Source: Tumebacillus sp. BK434
GTDB taxonomy: Bacteria > Bacillota > Bacilli > Tumebacillales > Tumebacillaceae
Assembly: GCF_004340785.1 (NCBI RefSeq)
Contig: NZ_SLXS01000011.1
Coordinates: 19,881 to 83,880 of the forward strand
Direction of reading: 5' to 3'
Length of the DNA stretch: 64,000 nt
Numbering within the stretch: position 1 is the first letter of the stretch; each line of letters opens with the position of its first letter. The notes beneath the pieces were generated by a model that had not been told where the DNA came from, ran no database searches, and saw only the letters and a list, made by a program, of their open reading frames with translations. Shown in pieces: positions 55,038-63,990 of the stretch. Position numbers and translations under genes: made by a program.

Positions 55038-55385
55038 GTCAATTGGGATGCGTGCCCCGATTTGCTGAACTTGGAGACCGTCTCGGCAACGGTTCATTTT
55101 GGCCAAGGCGAGATCAAACCCTCGAATGCGTTGGCCTGTCCTTTATATTGTCATTCCCCACCCGCTTCGGTCGATCCGCGCGAAACTGGTGAGCTGAATG
55201 GATCGCATGCCCGCTCGATGATAGCCTGTCGAGCGGGCATGCTTTTTTGGTTTACTCAGTCCTGATAGATCGTATTGAGGAGTCTTTTCTGCGATGTGCG
55301 TATGGACGGCTCTTCTTTTTTTGGTTATGATATGCACATCTTAAGTTGCATTCATTTTTTCAGTCGCAGAGAGCAGGTGTGGAAC
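55038..55385. other. 348-bp intergenic region with one strong hairpin, otherwise featureless
   Basis: No ORF with coding character was found; the frame that stays open at 55062-55265 has no ribosome binding site and no family features. Around 55205-55248 is the terminator listed separately. The first 150 bp keep the high GC of the preceding gene. Confidence 0.45.
55205..55248 (+). terminator. Strong terminator downstream of the ABC-F gene
   Basis: GCATGCCCGCTCGA-tgatagcctg-TCGAGCGGGCATGC followed by TTTTTT: perfect 14-bp stem, about 170 nt after the stop, leaving an unusually long 3' untranslated region. Confidence 0.92.
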
Positions 55386-56588
55386 ATGGCTACACTGAAA
55401 AACAGCAAGGCTTATTTGTATGTCAACGCGCTGTCCGAGCTGGGCGTGCGGATGGATCTGATCGCGATGGGGGCGCTGGTGCTGGCGGCGACCGGCGGGA
55501 GTGCGATCTGGCTGTCCGGGCTGCTGCTGGCCGGCGTGCTGGGCGGTTTTTTGTCGAGCTTGGTGTCGGGCGTGGTCGCCGACCGCTTCGAACGGCGGAA
55601 GATCATGATCATCAGCGACATCGCCCGCGCAGCTTTGATCTCGACCTTGATCTTCTTCCCCGACCCGTGGCTGATCCTGCTGGTGCGCTTTTTGATCGGG
55701 ATGTGCTCGTCCTTTTTTGAAGTTTCTTTCCGTGCTGAATTGCCTGAAATTTACGGCAAAGAGCGGGCGTTGGCGATCAATGCGCTCGTCTCCCGGCTCA
55801 GCTCGATCGCGATGGTGATCGGCTTTCTCGGCGGCGGCTTCCTCTATCAGCAGTTCGGCTACCAGGCGGTGTTTCTGTTCGATGCGATCTCGTTTCTCCT
55901 GTCGGCCGCCTTTTTGTACCGCGTGCAGTGGAACAAAGTCGAGTCCAAGCCGCTGGGCGCCAAAATGCTGTCCTTGCGAAGCGACTTCCGCGATGTGGCC
56001 GCCTATTTAAAGCTGCACCCGGTGCTGTTCACCGTCTTCTTCGTCTATGTGATCGACACGTTTGGCTCCGCGTCGCACAACCTCGGCATCCCGCTGCTCG
56101 CCGAAATGGTCGACGCCGAACAGCAGGCGTTCTACTACGGCTTGTTCTGGTCGGTCTGGGGCGCGGGGAACGTCGTCTCTTCCTTCCTGATCCCGAAGCT
56201 GACTTTCTTCCGCAAGAATCTCGCCTACACCTATCTGTACTCCACGTTCGGGCTGTCGTTTGGCTTCATCCTGTTCCTCTCCTCGACGACGGTGCCGCTG
56301 ATCCTGCTGTTCGCCTTCCTGACCGGCATCTTCGACGCGATCTCGGTCACGTCGAAAGCGACCTTGCTGCAGCAGAGCGACAACGAGATCCGCGGGCGGA
56401 TCATGGGCGTGTCCGGCTTCCTCAACCGCACCGGCTTTGGCATCGGCTTTCTCGTCGCCCCGCATGTGCTGGCGGCGACGTCCCTGCCGGTGATGGTGAT
56501 GATCTTCCACGGCGCGATCATCTTCTCACTGTGCGCCGGGATCTTCACGCTGCGCTCGAAGCGCGGCCGGCAGAGCGTTTCGCTGTAG
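55386..56588 (+). CDS. MFS transporter
   Basis: A 400-residue, roughly twelve-helix permease. VSGVVADRFERRKIMI (about 58-73) is motif A of the family, and the C-terminal half carries NEIRGRIMGVSGFLNRTG. The set of features is that of the MFS_3/enterobactin-exporter-like group, as for the gene at 10605. The ATG at 55386 has AGCAGGTGTGG upstream. Substrate unknown. Confidence 0.87.
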   Translation: MATLKNSKAYLYVNALSELGVRMDLIAMGALVLAATGGSAIWLSGLLLAGVLGGFLSSLVSGVVADRFERRKIMIISDIARAALISTLIFFPDPWLILLVRFLIGMCSSFFEVSFRAELPEIYGKERALAINALVSRLSSIAMVIGFLGGGFLYQQFGYQAVFLFDAISFLLSAAFLYRVQWNKVESKPLGAKMLSLRSDFRDVAAYLKLHPVLFTVFFVYVIDTFGSASHNLGIPLLAEMVDAEQQAFYYGLFWSVWGAGNVVSSFLIPKLTFFRKNLAYTYLYSTFGLSFGFILFLSSTTVPLILLFAFLTGIFDAISVTSKATLLQQSDNEIRGRIMGVSGFLNRTGFGIGFLVAPHVLAATSLPVMVMIFHGAIIFSLCAGIFTLRSKRGRQSVSL

Positions 56589-56607
56589 ACCCGAGATGTG
56601 CTTCGCT

Positions 56608-56641
56608 AAAAGGCTCCCTGTTGCCAGACAGGGGGCCTTTT
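56608..56641. terminator. Terminator after the first of two MFS genes
   Basis: AAAAGGCtCCCTGT-tgccag-ACAGGGgGCCTTTT, 13 bp with a mismatch, T run to 56641. Confidence 0.88.
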
Positions 56642-56740
56642 GCATGGCAGAATCTGAAAGTTTTTATATATAACTATATACAAAGTATGGAATGAGGAGT
56701 ACAATAACAGCAGAGATTCCCAACTGAGGGGTGAGCGGGT

Positions 56741-57982
56741 ATGTTTGGAGTGTTGAAAGACAGACGGATTCAGTATTTGTTGACGGCGAACGTGTTCTCC
56801 TCGATCGGGTCGGGGATCACGATGATCGCCGTGCCGTGGCTGCTCGTGAATCGGGCGGGCGGCGATCAGATCTTTGGGTATGCGACGCTGTTTTCGACGC
56901 TGCTGTTGTTTTTTGCTTCGCCGTACATCGGGGTGCTGATCGACCGGATTTCGCGAAAGAAGACGCTGCTGTTCGCCGAGTATCTGGGACTGTCCACCGT
57001 GCTGGTGTTTGCGGTCTGGGGGTATCTGACGGGCGAGTTTGCGACCTGGCAGCTGATTGCGATTCACTTTGGCGGGTCGCTGTACTACTCGATCTATTTT
57101 CCGACCAAGTTTGCATTCATTCAGGAGATTTTTGACAAAGGGCAGTACCGCTCGCTGAACTCGGTGCTCGAGGTGCAGAACCAGTTTGCGACGATGATCT
57201 CCGGCGGTTTGGCCTCGCTGGTGATCGACAAGGTGTTTCTGTCGCATCTGCTGGTGCTCGATGCGATGACCTATCTGATCGGGGCGGTGCTGATCTTCCT
57301 CGTGCCGTACCAGCCGCAGCAAAACGAGCGTGCGGCGGCGAACGTGTCGTTTTTCGCAAACATCAAAGAGGGCTTTCACTACTTGAAGACGAAGCCGCTG
57401 CTCAATCTGTATCTGATCTCGGCGTTGATGCCGTTTATCGGAGTGATGATGGGCAACTACCTGTTTCCGATCTATGTGACGAAGACGCTCGGCGCCAGCG
57501 CGACGGTGCTTGGGATGGGCAGCACGATCTATGCGATCGGTGCGATTGCGGCCGGGTTGACGATTCCTTATCTGATGAACAAGCTGAATGCGTATCGGAC
57601 GACGATCGCAACCGGTGTGGTATATGCGGCGGCGATCACGCTGACCGCGCTGTTCCCGGCGGCGCTGATCTTCATCGCGATGCAGTTCCTGCACGGCTGG
57701 GGCAATGCGGGCATCCGCGTGGCGCGCAACACGGTGCTGATGGAAATCGTGCCAAATCACCTGATCGGGCGGATCAACTCGTTCTTCAACGCCTTTGGGA
57801 TGGCCTTGCGGGTGTCGCTGCTCGCCCTGTTCACCCAGACGATCCTCTACACCGGTGCCACCGGCGCCCTCTACATCCTCAGCGCTCTGATGATCACGGC
57901 CGCCATCGGTGTGATCTCTTCAAGGAAGCTGTTCTTCCCGAGTTCGCCGAACGTGGCGCAAGAGAAAAGCGCCCTTTCCTGA
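56741..57982 (+). CDS. MFS transporter
   Basis: A 413-residue permease with about twelve helices. The start MFGVLKDRRIQYLLTANVFSSIGSGITMIAVPWLL and loop GVLIDRISRKKTLL (motif A) place it in the same broad group as its neighbours. Later RVARNTVLMEIVPNHLIGRINSFFNAFGMALRV is typical of the second half. The ATG at 56741 is preceded by GAGGGGTGAGC. Its stop lies inside the terminator hairpin. Confidence 0.87.
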   Translation: MFGVLKDRRIQYLLTANVFSSIGSGITMIAVPWLLVNRAGGDQIFGYATLFSTLLLFFASPYIGVLIDRISRKKTLLFAEYLGLSTVLVFAVWGYLTGEFATWQLIAIHFGGSLYYSIYFPTKFAFIQEIFDKGQYRSLNSVLEVQNQFATMISGGLASLVIDKVFLSHLLVLDAMTYLIGAVLIFLVPYQPQQNERAAANVSFFANIKEGFHYLKTKPLLNLYLISALMPFIGVMMGNYLFPIYVTKTLGASATVLGMGSTIYAIGAIAAGLTIPYLMNKLNAYRTTIATGVVYAAAITLTALFPAALIFIAMQFLHGWGNAGIRVARNTVLMEIVPNHLIGRINSFFNAFGMALRVSLLALFTQTILYTGATGALYILSALMITAAIGVISSRKLFFPSSPNVAQEKSALS

Positions 57983-58004
57983 TCGCTCAGGAAGGGCGCT
58001 TTTT
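57965..58004. terminator. Terminator between convergent MFS and TPP-enzyme genes
   Basis: AAAAGCGCCCTTTCCTGA-tcgc-TCAGGAAGGGCGCTTTTT, perfect 18-bp stem; the TGA of the MFS gene is in the loop-side arm. Works for both directions. Confidence 0.92.
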
Positions 58005-58023
58005 CTGCATCTCAACCGCTCCA

Positions 58024-59697
58024 CTACCCTTCTTGCGGTGACGTGTTGGGGAACGTCAGCGGGAGGGTGGCGACATCGACGAGGACCGGGCCGGGCAGCG
58101 CGAGTGCTTGCTCCAGCGTTTTGTCGAGCTCGGCGGAGTCGGTGACGCGGAAGCCGGCCAGGCCGCATGCTTCGGCGACTTTCACAAAGTCGGGGTTGGT
58201 CAGATCGGAGCCGAGCGTCGTATGCTGCCCGACTATCTGGCGGTCGGTTTCCATCTGCAGGTTGCCGTTGTTGACCACGACCACCGTGATCGGCAGGTTG
58301 TAGCGCACCGCCGTCGACAGGTCGGCCAGCGTCATGCCAAGACACCCGTCCCCGACCAGAGCCACCACTTGCCGCTCCGGCTCAATCAGTTGGCAGGCCA
58401 TCGCGGCCGGCAGCCCGAAGCCCATCGACCGCCACGTCCCGGAAAACAGCGTCTGCTGCTCGCCGCTGCCGGCGAAGATCCGGTTGAACCACACCGTATG
58501 ATCCCCTGTGTCCACGCACAGCACCGCGTCTTTTGCCACCGTATTCTGCAGCGCCCGCACCAGCCGTGCCGGATGCACCGGCGTCCCTTCGGTCGTCGCC
58601 TCCTGCTCGACTTGTGCCTGCCACTTCGCCCGCTGCCGCCCGATATAGGTCAGCCATTGCTCATTTTTCTCCTGCCCGGCCAGCCGCTTGACCAGCTCCG
58701 GCAGCACTTGCCCCGTCGCGCCGACCAGCCCGAGCTCGACGTGAAACCGCGTCCCGATGTTCGCCGCCGCATAGTCGATCTGAATCAGCCGGGCCGACTC
58801 CGGCACATATCCTTCCGGCCACCACGAGTCCCCGGCCAGCAGCACCACATCCGCCTTTTTCAACAATTGCGACGCCTGCGGGCTGCCTCCTTTGCCGATG
58901 CCGCCGAGCAGCTGCGGACAGTTTTCGTCGATCATCCCTTTCGCCCCCAGCGACAGGATCAGCCCGGCGCCCCACGTCTCACACAGCCGCACCACATCTG
59001 CTGCCGCTTCCCGCGCCCCCAGCCCGGCGACGACGACCGGCTGCTTGGCGGTCTTCATGATCGCCGCCGCCTGCCCGACATCCTGCGGGTTGAACTCCAG
59101 CACGCCTTTGACCATCTGCGGCCGCTTGCGCACCGCGTTCGTCTGCAGCATCGCCCACAGGTCTTTCGGTACCGACAGATGCGTCACAGCTCCCAGCTCC
59201 AGCGCCGTGTGGATCGCTTTCGTCAGCAGTTCCACCGTCGCATCGGGTGCGGCCAGCAGCGCGGAATAGGCGGCCAGCGGCTCGATGAACACCTGCTGGT
59301 CCAAGTACTGTTTCGTGTCCGTGCCGATCTTCTTCGTCGGCACCTGCCCTGTGATCGCCAGCACCGGCACTCGATCCTGATCAGCATCGCCCAGCCCGTT
59401 CATCAAGTTCGCCATCCCCGGCCCCGACGTGGCGATGCAAACGCCGAGCCGTCCGGTCAGCTTCGCTTCCGCCGAGGCCATGAACGCAGCCGTCCCTTCA
59501 TGCTTTACGGCGACAAAGCGGATCGATGACCGCTGCACCGCATCCAAAAAATCCAGGAACGTATCGCCCACCACACCGTAGATGCGCTGCACGCCCCACG
59601 CTTCCAGCTGTTTGACAAAAGTATCGGCAACCGTCATAATCTGCATCGTCGGCAGTGTTGCCGCTTGCAGGCTTTGCTGTTCCGTACCGGGTATCAT
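58024..59697 (-). CDS. Thiamine-diphosphate enzyme, pyruvate oxidase-like
   Basis: A 557-residue three-domain TPP enzyme. The N-terminal PYR domain (TVADTFVKQLEAWGVQRIYGVVGDTF) has the catalytic Glu in VKHEGTAAFMASAEAKLTGRLGVCIATSGPG, and the central domain is like that of pyruvate oxidase/dehydrogenase (quinone). The C-terminal PP domain has GDGCLGMTLADLSTAVRYNLPITVVVVNNG (TPP motif GDG-x26-NN). Overall pattern fits PoxB/YdaP-type enzymes, or acetolactate synthase-like paralogues, which are less likely because of the GVVGDTF start. The C-terminal membrane-binding tail of PoxB is missing or short. The ATG at 59697 is chosen by GGATGG upstream; longer in-frame starts are possible. Confidence 0.8.
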   Translation of the reverse strand: MIPGTEQQSLQAATLPTMQIMTVADTFVKQLEAWGVQRIYGVVGDTFLDFLDAVQRSSIRFVAVKHEGTAAFMASAEAKLTGRLGVCIATSGPGMANLMNGLGDADQDRVPVLAITGQVPTKKIGTDTKQYLDQQVFIEPLAAYSALLAAPDATVELLTKAIHTALELGAVTHLSVPKDLWAMLQTNAVRKRPQMVKGVLEFNPQDVGQAAAIMKTAKQPVVVAGLGAREAAADVVRLCETWGAGLILSLGAKGMIDENCPQLLGGIGKGGSPQASQLLKKADVVLLAGDSWWPEGYVPESARLIQIDYAAANIGTRFHVELGLVGATGQVLPELVKRLAGQEKNEQWLTYIGRQRAKWQAQVEQEATTEGTPVHPARLVRALQNTVAKDAVLCVDTGDHTVWFNRIFAGSGEQQTLFSGTWRSMGFGLPAAMACQLIEPERQVVALVGDGCLGMTLADLSTAVRYNLPITVVVVNNGNLQMETDRQIVGQHTTLGSDLTNPDFVKVAEACGLAGFRVTDSAELDKTLEQALALPGPVLVDVATLPLTFPNTSPQEG

Positions 59698-59792
59698 GTT
59701 TGCCGAACCATCCTTTCCCATTGCCAAGATCATCGTTAGGATGTTCGCAAAAACTGACCGGCATACCCATACCGCAGCGGGGAAGATTCTGC

Positions 59793-59798
59793 TACAAT
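59793..59798 (+). promoter_or_regulatory. -10 box before the ATT-start gene
   Basis: TACAAT six-mer in gctacaatag, about 48 nt upstream of the proposed start at 59846; no strong -35. Confidence 0.35.
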
Positions 59799-59845
59799 AG
59801 ATTGTACTTATTATTAACGATATCAATGAGGACGGTGAATCTGGC

Positions 59846-60169
59846 ATTAAAACACTCCGAGACACTCTTAATTCCGTTGAATCGAAAATCCTGCCGGTCA
59901 ACCATGTCGATCATCGTTTTCGTCTGGAAAACATCGAATTTGAGCTGGACCACATCCGCCTGCGCGCCCGGCTGCTCACCTCGAATGAACAAGACTACAC
60001 CATTCACTGCCGGTATTCGTACAACCAGCGCGAGTTTGCGCTGTGGAAGATGGTCGACTTTGAAGAGAACGAGTTTGTCGTCGTCGGCATCGTGTCGAAG
60101 ACCCTGTTCTACTTCGCACACCGCGCCACCGTCTCGATCATCGAAGCACTCGGCTATGAAGTCGCATAA
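59846..60169 (+). CDS. Small protein with apparent ATT start codon
   Basis: A frame of high coding character runs open from the TAG at 59798 to TAA at 60169 without any in-frame ATG, GTG or TTG before residue 70 or so. GAGGACGGTGA lies 7 nt before the ATT at 59846, giving 107 residues (KTLRDTLNSVESKILPVNHV ... FRLENIEFELDHIRLRARLL ... FVVVGIVSKTLFYFAHRATV ... ALGYEVA). The G/C preference at third positions supports coding. ATT starts are known for infC and recD-like genes and give low, regulated translation. A truncated or frameshifted 5' end is the alternative. No family recognised. Confidence 0.55.
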   Translation: MKTLRDTLNSVESKILPVNHVDHRFRLENIEFELDHIRLRARLLTSNEQDYTIHCRYSYNQREFALWKMVDFEENEFVVVGIVSKTLFYFAHRATVSIIEALGYEVA

Positions 60170-60211
60170 AAAAGAGGCAGCCCCTTCCGGAAAAGGGACT
60201 GCCTCTTTTTT
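60168..60211. terminator. Bidirectional terminator between convergent genes
   Basis: AAAAAGAGGCAGcCCCTT-ccgga-AAGGGaCTGCCTCTTTTTT, strong stem with A and T runs; the TAA of the ATT-start gene and the stop of the GH18-like gene border it. Confidence 0.92.
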
Positions 60212-61469
60212 AGTTCAGCTCCGGACGGAGCAAAAGCTTCGCGTCGATCGCATCCATAAACGGGTCGTCAAACACGCGCAAGATCCAGAAGCCCACGCCT
60301 TGCAGGTTGTAGCGCTTGGCCAACCCGATCTTCTGCTGCACGCCCTGCGGCGTCTCGCTGTAGGCGTTGATCCCGAGGATCAGCTTCTCCGGGCCGACCG
60401 CTTTCACCGCCGCGCGGATGTCGTCGTCGATCTTGTTGAGCGGCTGCGGCAGCTTGTCATCGACATAGGAGTAGGCCATGATGAACAAGGCGTCGGCCGA
60501 CGCCGCCAGCGCTTTGTAGTCATACCCGCGGTACCAGCCGTGCTCCAGCGGCGCCACCACGACGGTCAGCTGCTTGCCGTTCTGGTGCAGCGCATCGGCC
60601 ACCCGCTGCACAAACGCCGCATATTGCGAGCGCACAAGGGCGATGTCTTTCGCACCGGTCGGAGCCAGCGCTTCAAAATCGAGGTAGGCGCCCCCGATGC
60701 CCTTTTGCACGAGCAGCGACGCCAGATCGTTCGCAAAGCGCTGCTGCAGGGAAACGTCGTTCAAGAGCTTGGTCAATTCACCGTACTCGTTGACCGAAAA
60801 GACCATCAGCGACGTGTCGACGCCGGCCGTCTGCACTTCCTGCAGCAGCTCCCCGGCACCTTCCTGCGGCCAGCGGTATTCGCTTTCCTCGGTGACCAGC
60901 ACCCCGCCCCGATCCAAGCGGCTCCAGGTAAAAGCGGCCTCGTCAAAATACGGCAGATACTCCTTCTGCCCGTACGAGCCCAAGCCATAAAACACCATCG
61001 TATGAAGATCCCGCTCCTGCGACTCCATCAGCACCGTCTGGCTCTTGTCGTCCCAGCGAACCTGCGCTCCGGCATGCTCGCTGAAAAAGCGCAGCGGGAT
61101 CAGGCTGCGTCCTTCGGTGATAAACGGCGCCACATCCAATTGAACGGCCTTCCCGCCTACCCAAGCGGTCTTGTTGCCAATCTGCATCCGCAGCTCTTTG
61201 CCATTGCTGTCCGCGATCACCGTCGAAGTCTTCGGCTCCCATTCCACCTTGATGCCGAGCGCTTCGGCCAGCGGACGGAACGGCACCATCACGCGGTCTT
61301 TGTACAAGATCGGCTTAGGATCGATCGGCAGGTTGTACCCGTCGAGCACGACAGACGGCGTCGTCACCGCGCCCATCGCCATCCCCACCGCTTCTGCCCG
61401 ATCCATATGCAAGCCGCCTGGCACTACCAACGCCAAAGCGGCGATCAAACTCACCCAAAAACGTTTCAT
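60210..61469 (-). CDS. Exported GH18-like protein with copper-amine-oxidase N-like (stalk) domain
   Basis: A 419-residue protein. Signal peptide about 1-27 (WVSLIAALALVVPGG). A stalk domain of the Cu_amine_oxidN1 type about 35-140 (YNLPIDPKPILYKDRVMVPFRPLAEALGIKVEWE and SLIPLRFFSEHAGAQVRWDD) is followed by a GH18 (chitinase/spore cortex-like) barrel about 150-419. The barrel carries YLDFEAL at about residue 260, the counterpart of DxxDxDxE, with the catalytic Glu present, plus LFIMAYSYVDD and the C-terminal GVGFWILRVFDDP. This architecture is common in Paenibacillus/Alicyclobacillus-type spore or cell-wall proteins (YaaH/YdhD-like). The ATG at 61469 follows GGGAGAG. Confidence 0.82.
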   Translation of the reverse strand: MKRFWVSLIAALALVVPGGLHMDRAEAVGMAMGAVTTPSVVLDGYNLPIDPKPILYKDRVMVPFRPLAEALGIKVEWEPKTSTVIADSNGKELRMQIGNKTAWVGGKAVQLDVAPFITEGRSLIPLRFFSEHAGAQVRWDDKSQTVLMESQERDLHTMVFYGLGSYGQKEYLPYFDEAAFTWSRLDRGGVLVTEESEYRWPQEGAGELLQEVQTAGVDTSLMVFSVNEYGELTKLLNDVSLQQRFANDLASLLVQKGIGGAYLDFEALAPTGAKDIALVRSQYAAFVQRVADALHQNGKQLTVVVAPLEHGWYRGYDYKALAASADALFIMAYSYVDDKLPQPLNKIDDDIRAAVKAVGPEKLILGINAYSETPQGVQQKIGLAKRYNLQGVGFWILRVFDDPFMDAIDAKLLLRPELN

Positions 61470-61777
61470 CTGCAACTCTCCCAACCCGCATTGCAAATTT
61501 GCTAGTTTTGTATATTTTACCATAGATATGTTTATGACAGGCTTGGGACTATTAGACTATTTCAGACAAGATCTGACAAAAATGAAAACAAAAAAAAAGA
61601 CGAGAGCCATCCGGCTCTCGTCTTTGATAAATAGCGAATCATAATAAGCGTATAGACACATAGCGAATCGATGTTGTAGCAGATAACACATTAGCTATGT
61701 CTATATATTACAGGGCAGAGAGAAATTTGTCAAATGCATTCGACAAAAACTTCTCGAATACGCGCGTTTCGCCCCGC
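61470..61777. other. Intergenic region with terminator and repeated ATAGCGAATC
   Basis: Besides the terminator (61590-61625) this AT-rich 300 bp holds ATAGCGAATC at 61631-61640 and again at 61660-61669, and an inverted pair TATAGACACATAGC (61651-61664) / GCTATGTCTATA (61694-61705). No gene is evident. The repeats may be regulatory sites for the promoter of the GH18-like gene, which is read to the left from here. Confidence 0.4.
61590..61625 (-). terminator. Terminator after the NYN-domain gene
   Basis: Minus strand AAAGACGAGAGCCggatGGCTCTCGTCTTTTTTTTT, perfect stem, T run. It lies about 150 nt past the stop at 61778. Confidence 0.88.
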
Positions 61778-62758
61778 CTAAGCTTCCTTCGATGCAGCCG
61801 ATTCCTTCTGGGAATCTCTGAGGCACTGGACGCCTTTTTTGGCGAGCCGGTAGCTCTTTTTCATCGTGTTCTCATCTTTGATTTTGTCATAGTATTTCTT
61901 GTTGTCCAGCAAGATGTACTCTTTGGTTTCCAAATACTCCAACAATTGACTGCATGCGCTCTCCGGGATCGCCAGCACTTCGCGCAGCTTCATGAACAGC
62001 CAGGAACGGCCGAGGAAGACTTCCGGGTTCTCTTGGAACTTGCGCTCCCAGTTCTCGATAAACTCCAAAGCGCCGATGATGTAGTCTTCGATGTTGTAGT
62101 CTTTGACCTGAATGTTCAGGAACTCCAGCAGGTCGACCGCGCGGTGCGCATAGGCCGTGATGTCGTAATGTTTCGAAGTGGCGCTGGGCACATAGTACAG
62201 TTCGACATGTTTCCCTTTGTACATCAAGCGGCTCATGATCGGGATCATGTCGCTGTCCGCCGTGACAAACACGTAGCAGGAGATGTTCGGGTCGGTGTAG
62301 GTCGTTTCGATTGCGTCGAGGCAGAGTTCGATGTCGGACGCGTTCTTGCGGTGCTCATCCTTCTTGCCGTTGGCATAGACGTGGCGCAGCTGAATGCGCT
62401 TTTTCTGCAGTGACGTCATGTCGCAGGCGATCTGCTCGAAGTCGCCAAACGCCTTAAACACGCGCACGTTGTCGCGGTCGTACGTGTTCCACAGCTGTGT
62501 GAACAGGTTCTTCTCCAAGTTCTTGTCATCCGGGTCGTGGAGATAGCTGTTCTTCAGCGTCCAATAGACATTGTCATAGTCGACATAGATCGCGACGTTT
62601 TCCAACTGGCTGTGCTTCGCCCAGACCCGCTCCGACTTCATCGCCGTCTCGCCGATCGTCTCGGCCAGCATGTTCACCATCTCCGACGGTGTCGGGCGGC
62701 GGCGGACGCCGTTCGGCTCCGTCACGATCAGGCCATTCCCTTGCAAGTTATCCAGCAA
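61778..62758 (-). CDS. NYN-domain (LabA/DUF88-like) protein
   Basis: A 326-residue protein. The NYN nuclease-like domain about 50-215 has the acidic site residues in VAIYVDYDNVYW, the KNASDIELCLDAIETTY segment and YVFVTADSDMIPIMSRLM, followed by the C-terminal helical region about 240-326. The NYN fold (PIN-like) is associated with RNA cleavage and in LabA-like proteins with regulation. It starts at TTG 62758, behind GGAGGGAGAAC. A role in RNA turnover is possible but unproven. Confidence 0.82.
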   Translation of the reverse strand: MLDNLQGNGLIVTEPNGVRRRPTPSEMVNMLAETIGETAMKSERVWAKHSQLENVAIYVDYDNVYWTLKNSYLHDPDDKNLEKNLFTQLWNTYDRDNVRVFKAFGDFEQIACDMTSLQKKRIQLRHVYANGKKDEHRKNASDIELCLDAIETTYTDPNISCYVFVTADSDMIPIMSRLMYKGKHVELYYVPSATSKHYDITAYAHRAVDLLEFLNIQVKDYNIEDYIIGALEFIENWERKFQENPEVFLGRSWLFMKLREVLAIPESACSQLLEYLETKEYILLDNKKYYDKIKDENTMKKSYRLAKKGVQCLRDSQKESAASKEA

Positions 62759-62816
62759 AGTTCTCCCTCCTTCTTCCTGAGAAACAATTTCAACAACAAA
62801 TCCATACTTCCTTCAT

Positions 62817-62846
62817 AAAAAAAGAAGCTGCCGTATGACAGCCTCT
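62817..62846 (-). terminator. Terminator after ctaA
   Basis: Minus strand AGAGGCTGTC-atac-GGCAGCTTCT followed by TTTTTTTA, 10 bp with G-U pairs, directly after the TAA at 62850-62848. Confidence 0.8.
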
Positions 62847-62847
62847 C

Positions 62848-63777
62848 TTACGCGTTGTCACGCGGCTTTTTCAATGTCTGGACACAGAGGTAACACAGCG
62901 TCCCGAACAGGCAGGTGATGATCGCCGAGTGCGTCAAGGTGGCGTACAGATGCAATTGCTTGAGCACCACGAAACCGCCGGAGATCACCTGTGCTGTGAT
63001 CAGCAGGAAGGCGAGGATGCTCGCCACATACAGATCGCGGCGCGTGTTTTTGTAGCGTTTGACGGTCAGCACCATCAGGATGGTCACAAGGATGAACAAG
63101 GTCAGCGCCCCGAGGCGGTGGACAAAATGCACGGCGACCAGTCCCTGCAGCTCCGGGATCAGCACACCGTCCTGGCACAGAGGCCAGTTCGGGCAGGCGA
63201 CGCTGGCGCCGGTGTGGCGCACGTAGGCGCCAAGGTAGACGACGCCGTAGGCGAAGGCGGCCACGAACCACGCGTACAGCCGGTAGCCGTTGGCGACGGC
63301 CGTCTGGACGAGGCGCCGGGCTTTGTTCTGCTGCAAGATGCAGATGGTCAGCAGGAACACCCCGGTGAACGCCAGCAGGGAGAACCCGAAGTGCAGCGCC
63401 AGCACGGGCGACGACTGCGGTTTGATCACGGCGGCAGCGCCGAGCGCCGATTCGACAAGGATGAAAAAGATGCCGAACAGGGCGAGGTTGCGCACTTCTT
63501 TGTCGCCTTTGTTCTGCCACCAGGCGAGGAACGAGAACAGGAGCACCACGACGCCGGCGACGCCGGTGATCATGCGGTGCATGTATTCGATCATCGAGGA
63601 GATCGTGTACTCCGGCACCCACTTGCCGTTGCACAGCGGCCACGTGTTGCCGCATCCCATGCCCGACTCCGTCTTTGTAACCAAAGATCCGGCGATCATC
63701 ACCAAAAACATGACGATGGTCGCGACATATGCGAATACGGTCAGCCATTTTATACTCTTCGTAGACTGCATGCTCAT
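62848..63777 (-). CDS. ctaA: Heme A synthase CtaA
   Basis: A 309-residue, eight-helix membrane enzyme oxidising heme O to heme A for terminal oxidases. The conserved extracytoplasmic cysteine pair is C42 and C49 (GMGCGNTWPLCNGKW), with the second-half counterpart VACPNWPLC. The heme-ligating histidines are in EYMHRMITG and VHFVHRLG. The ATG at 63777 is preceded by GAGGG. The usual partner ctaB would be divergent; only non-coding DNA follows upstream here in the window. Confidence 0.94.
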   Translation of the reverse strand: MSMQSTKSIKWLTVFAYVATIVMFLVMIAGSLVTKTESGMGCGNTWPLCNGKWVPEYTISSMIEYMHRMITGVAGVVVLLFSFLAWWQNKGDKEVRNLALFGIFFILVESALGAAAVIKPQSSPVLALHFGFSLLAFTGVFLLTICILQQNKARRLVQTAVANGYRLYAWFVAAFAYGVVYLGAYVRHTGASVACPNWPLCQDGVLIPELQGLVAVHFVHRLGALTLFILVTILMVLTVKRYKNTRRDLYVASILAFLLITAQVISGGFVVLKQLHLYATLTHSAIITCLFGTLCYLCVQTLKKPRDNA

Positions 63778-63907
63778 GAAAGGAATCCCTCTTTCTTCGA
63801 AACAGAAACTCTCTCTTCTTAACATAAAGTACATCCCCCCGCAAGACAAGACTGTTCTCGCTGGGAATTATGTATAACCCATGACAAAAAAGCCGTCAAC
63901 GCCGAAG

Positions 63908-63990
63908 TGGTATTATCCCCTCATGGTAGACAAGAGAAAAAGGACATCGATAAGATGGACTTATCCTTGTTGACCGGAGGGGATTTTTTA
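63908..63990 (+). mobile_element. Possible left end of an IS3-like insertion sequence (edge)
   Basis: A TGGTATTATCCCCTCATGGTAGACAAG stretch, with TAAAAAGGACATCG-like sequence after it, precedes a gene start at 63990 that begins ATGGCTAAAAA. Several IS3-family elements of Bacilli have a similar terminal repeat and OrfA opening. The other end lies outside the window, so this is only a suggestion. Confidence 0.25.

Noticed and set aside
53022..55106. A 694-codon minus-strand frame over the ABC-F gene
   Set aside because: Antisense shadow; the plus-strand ABC-F gene has both Walker motifs and signature sequences.
55062..55265. Open frame in the gap after the ABC-F gene
   Set aside because: No ribosome binding site, runs into the terminator hairpin, no recognisable protein features.
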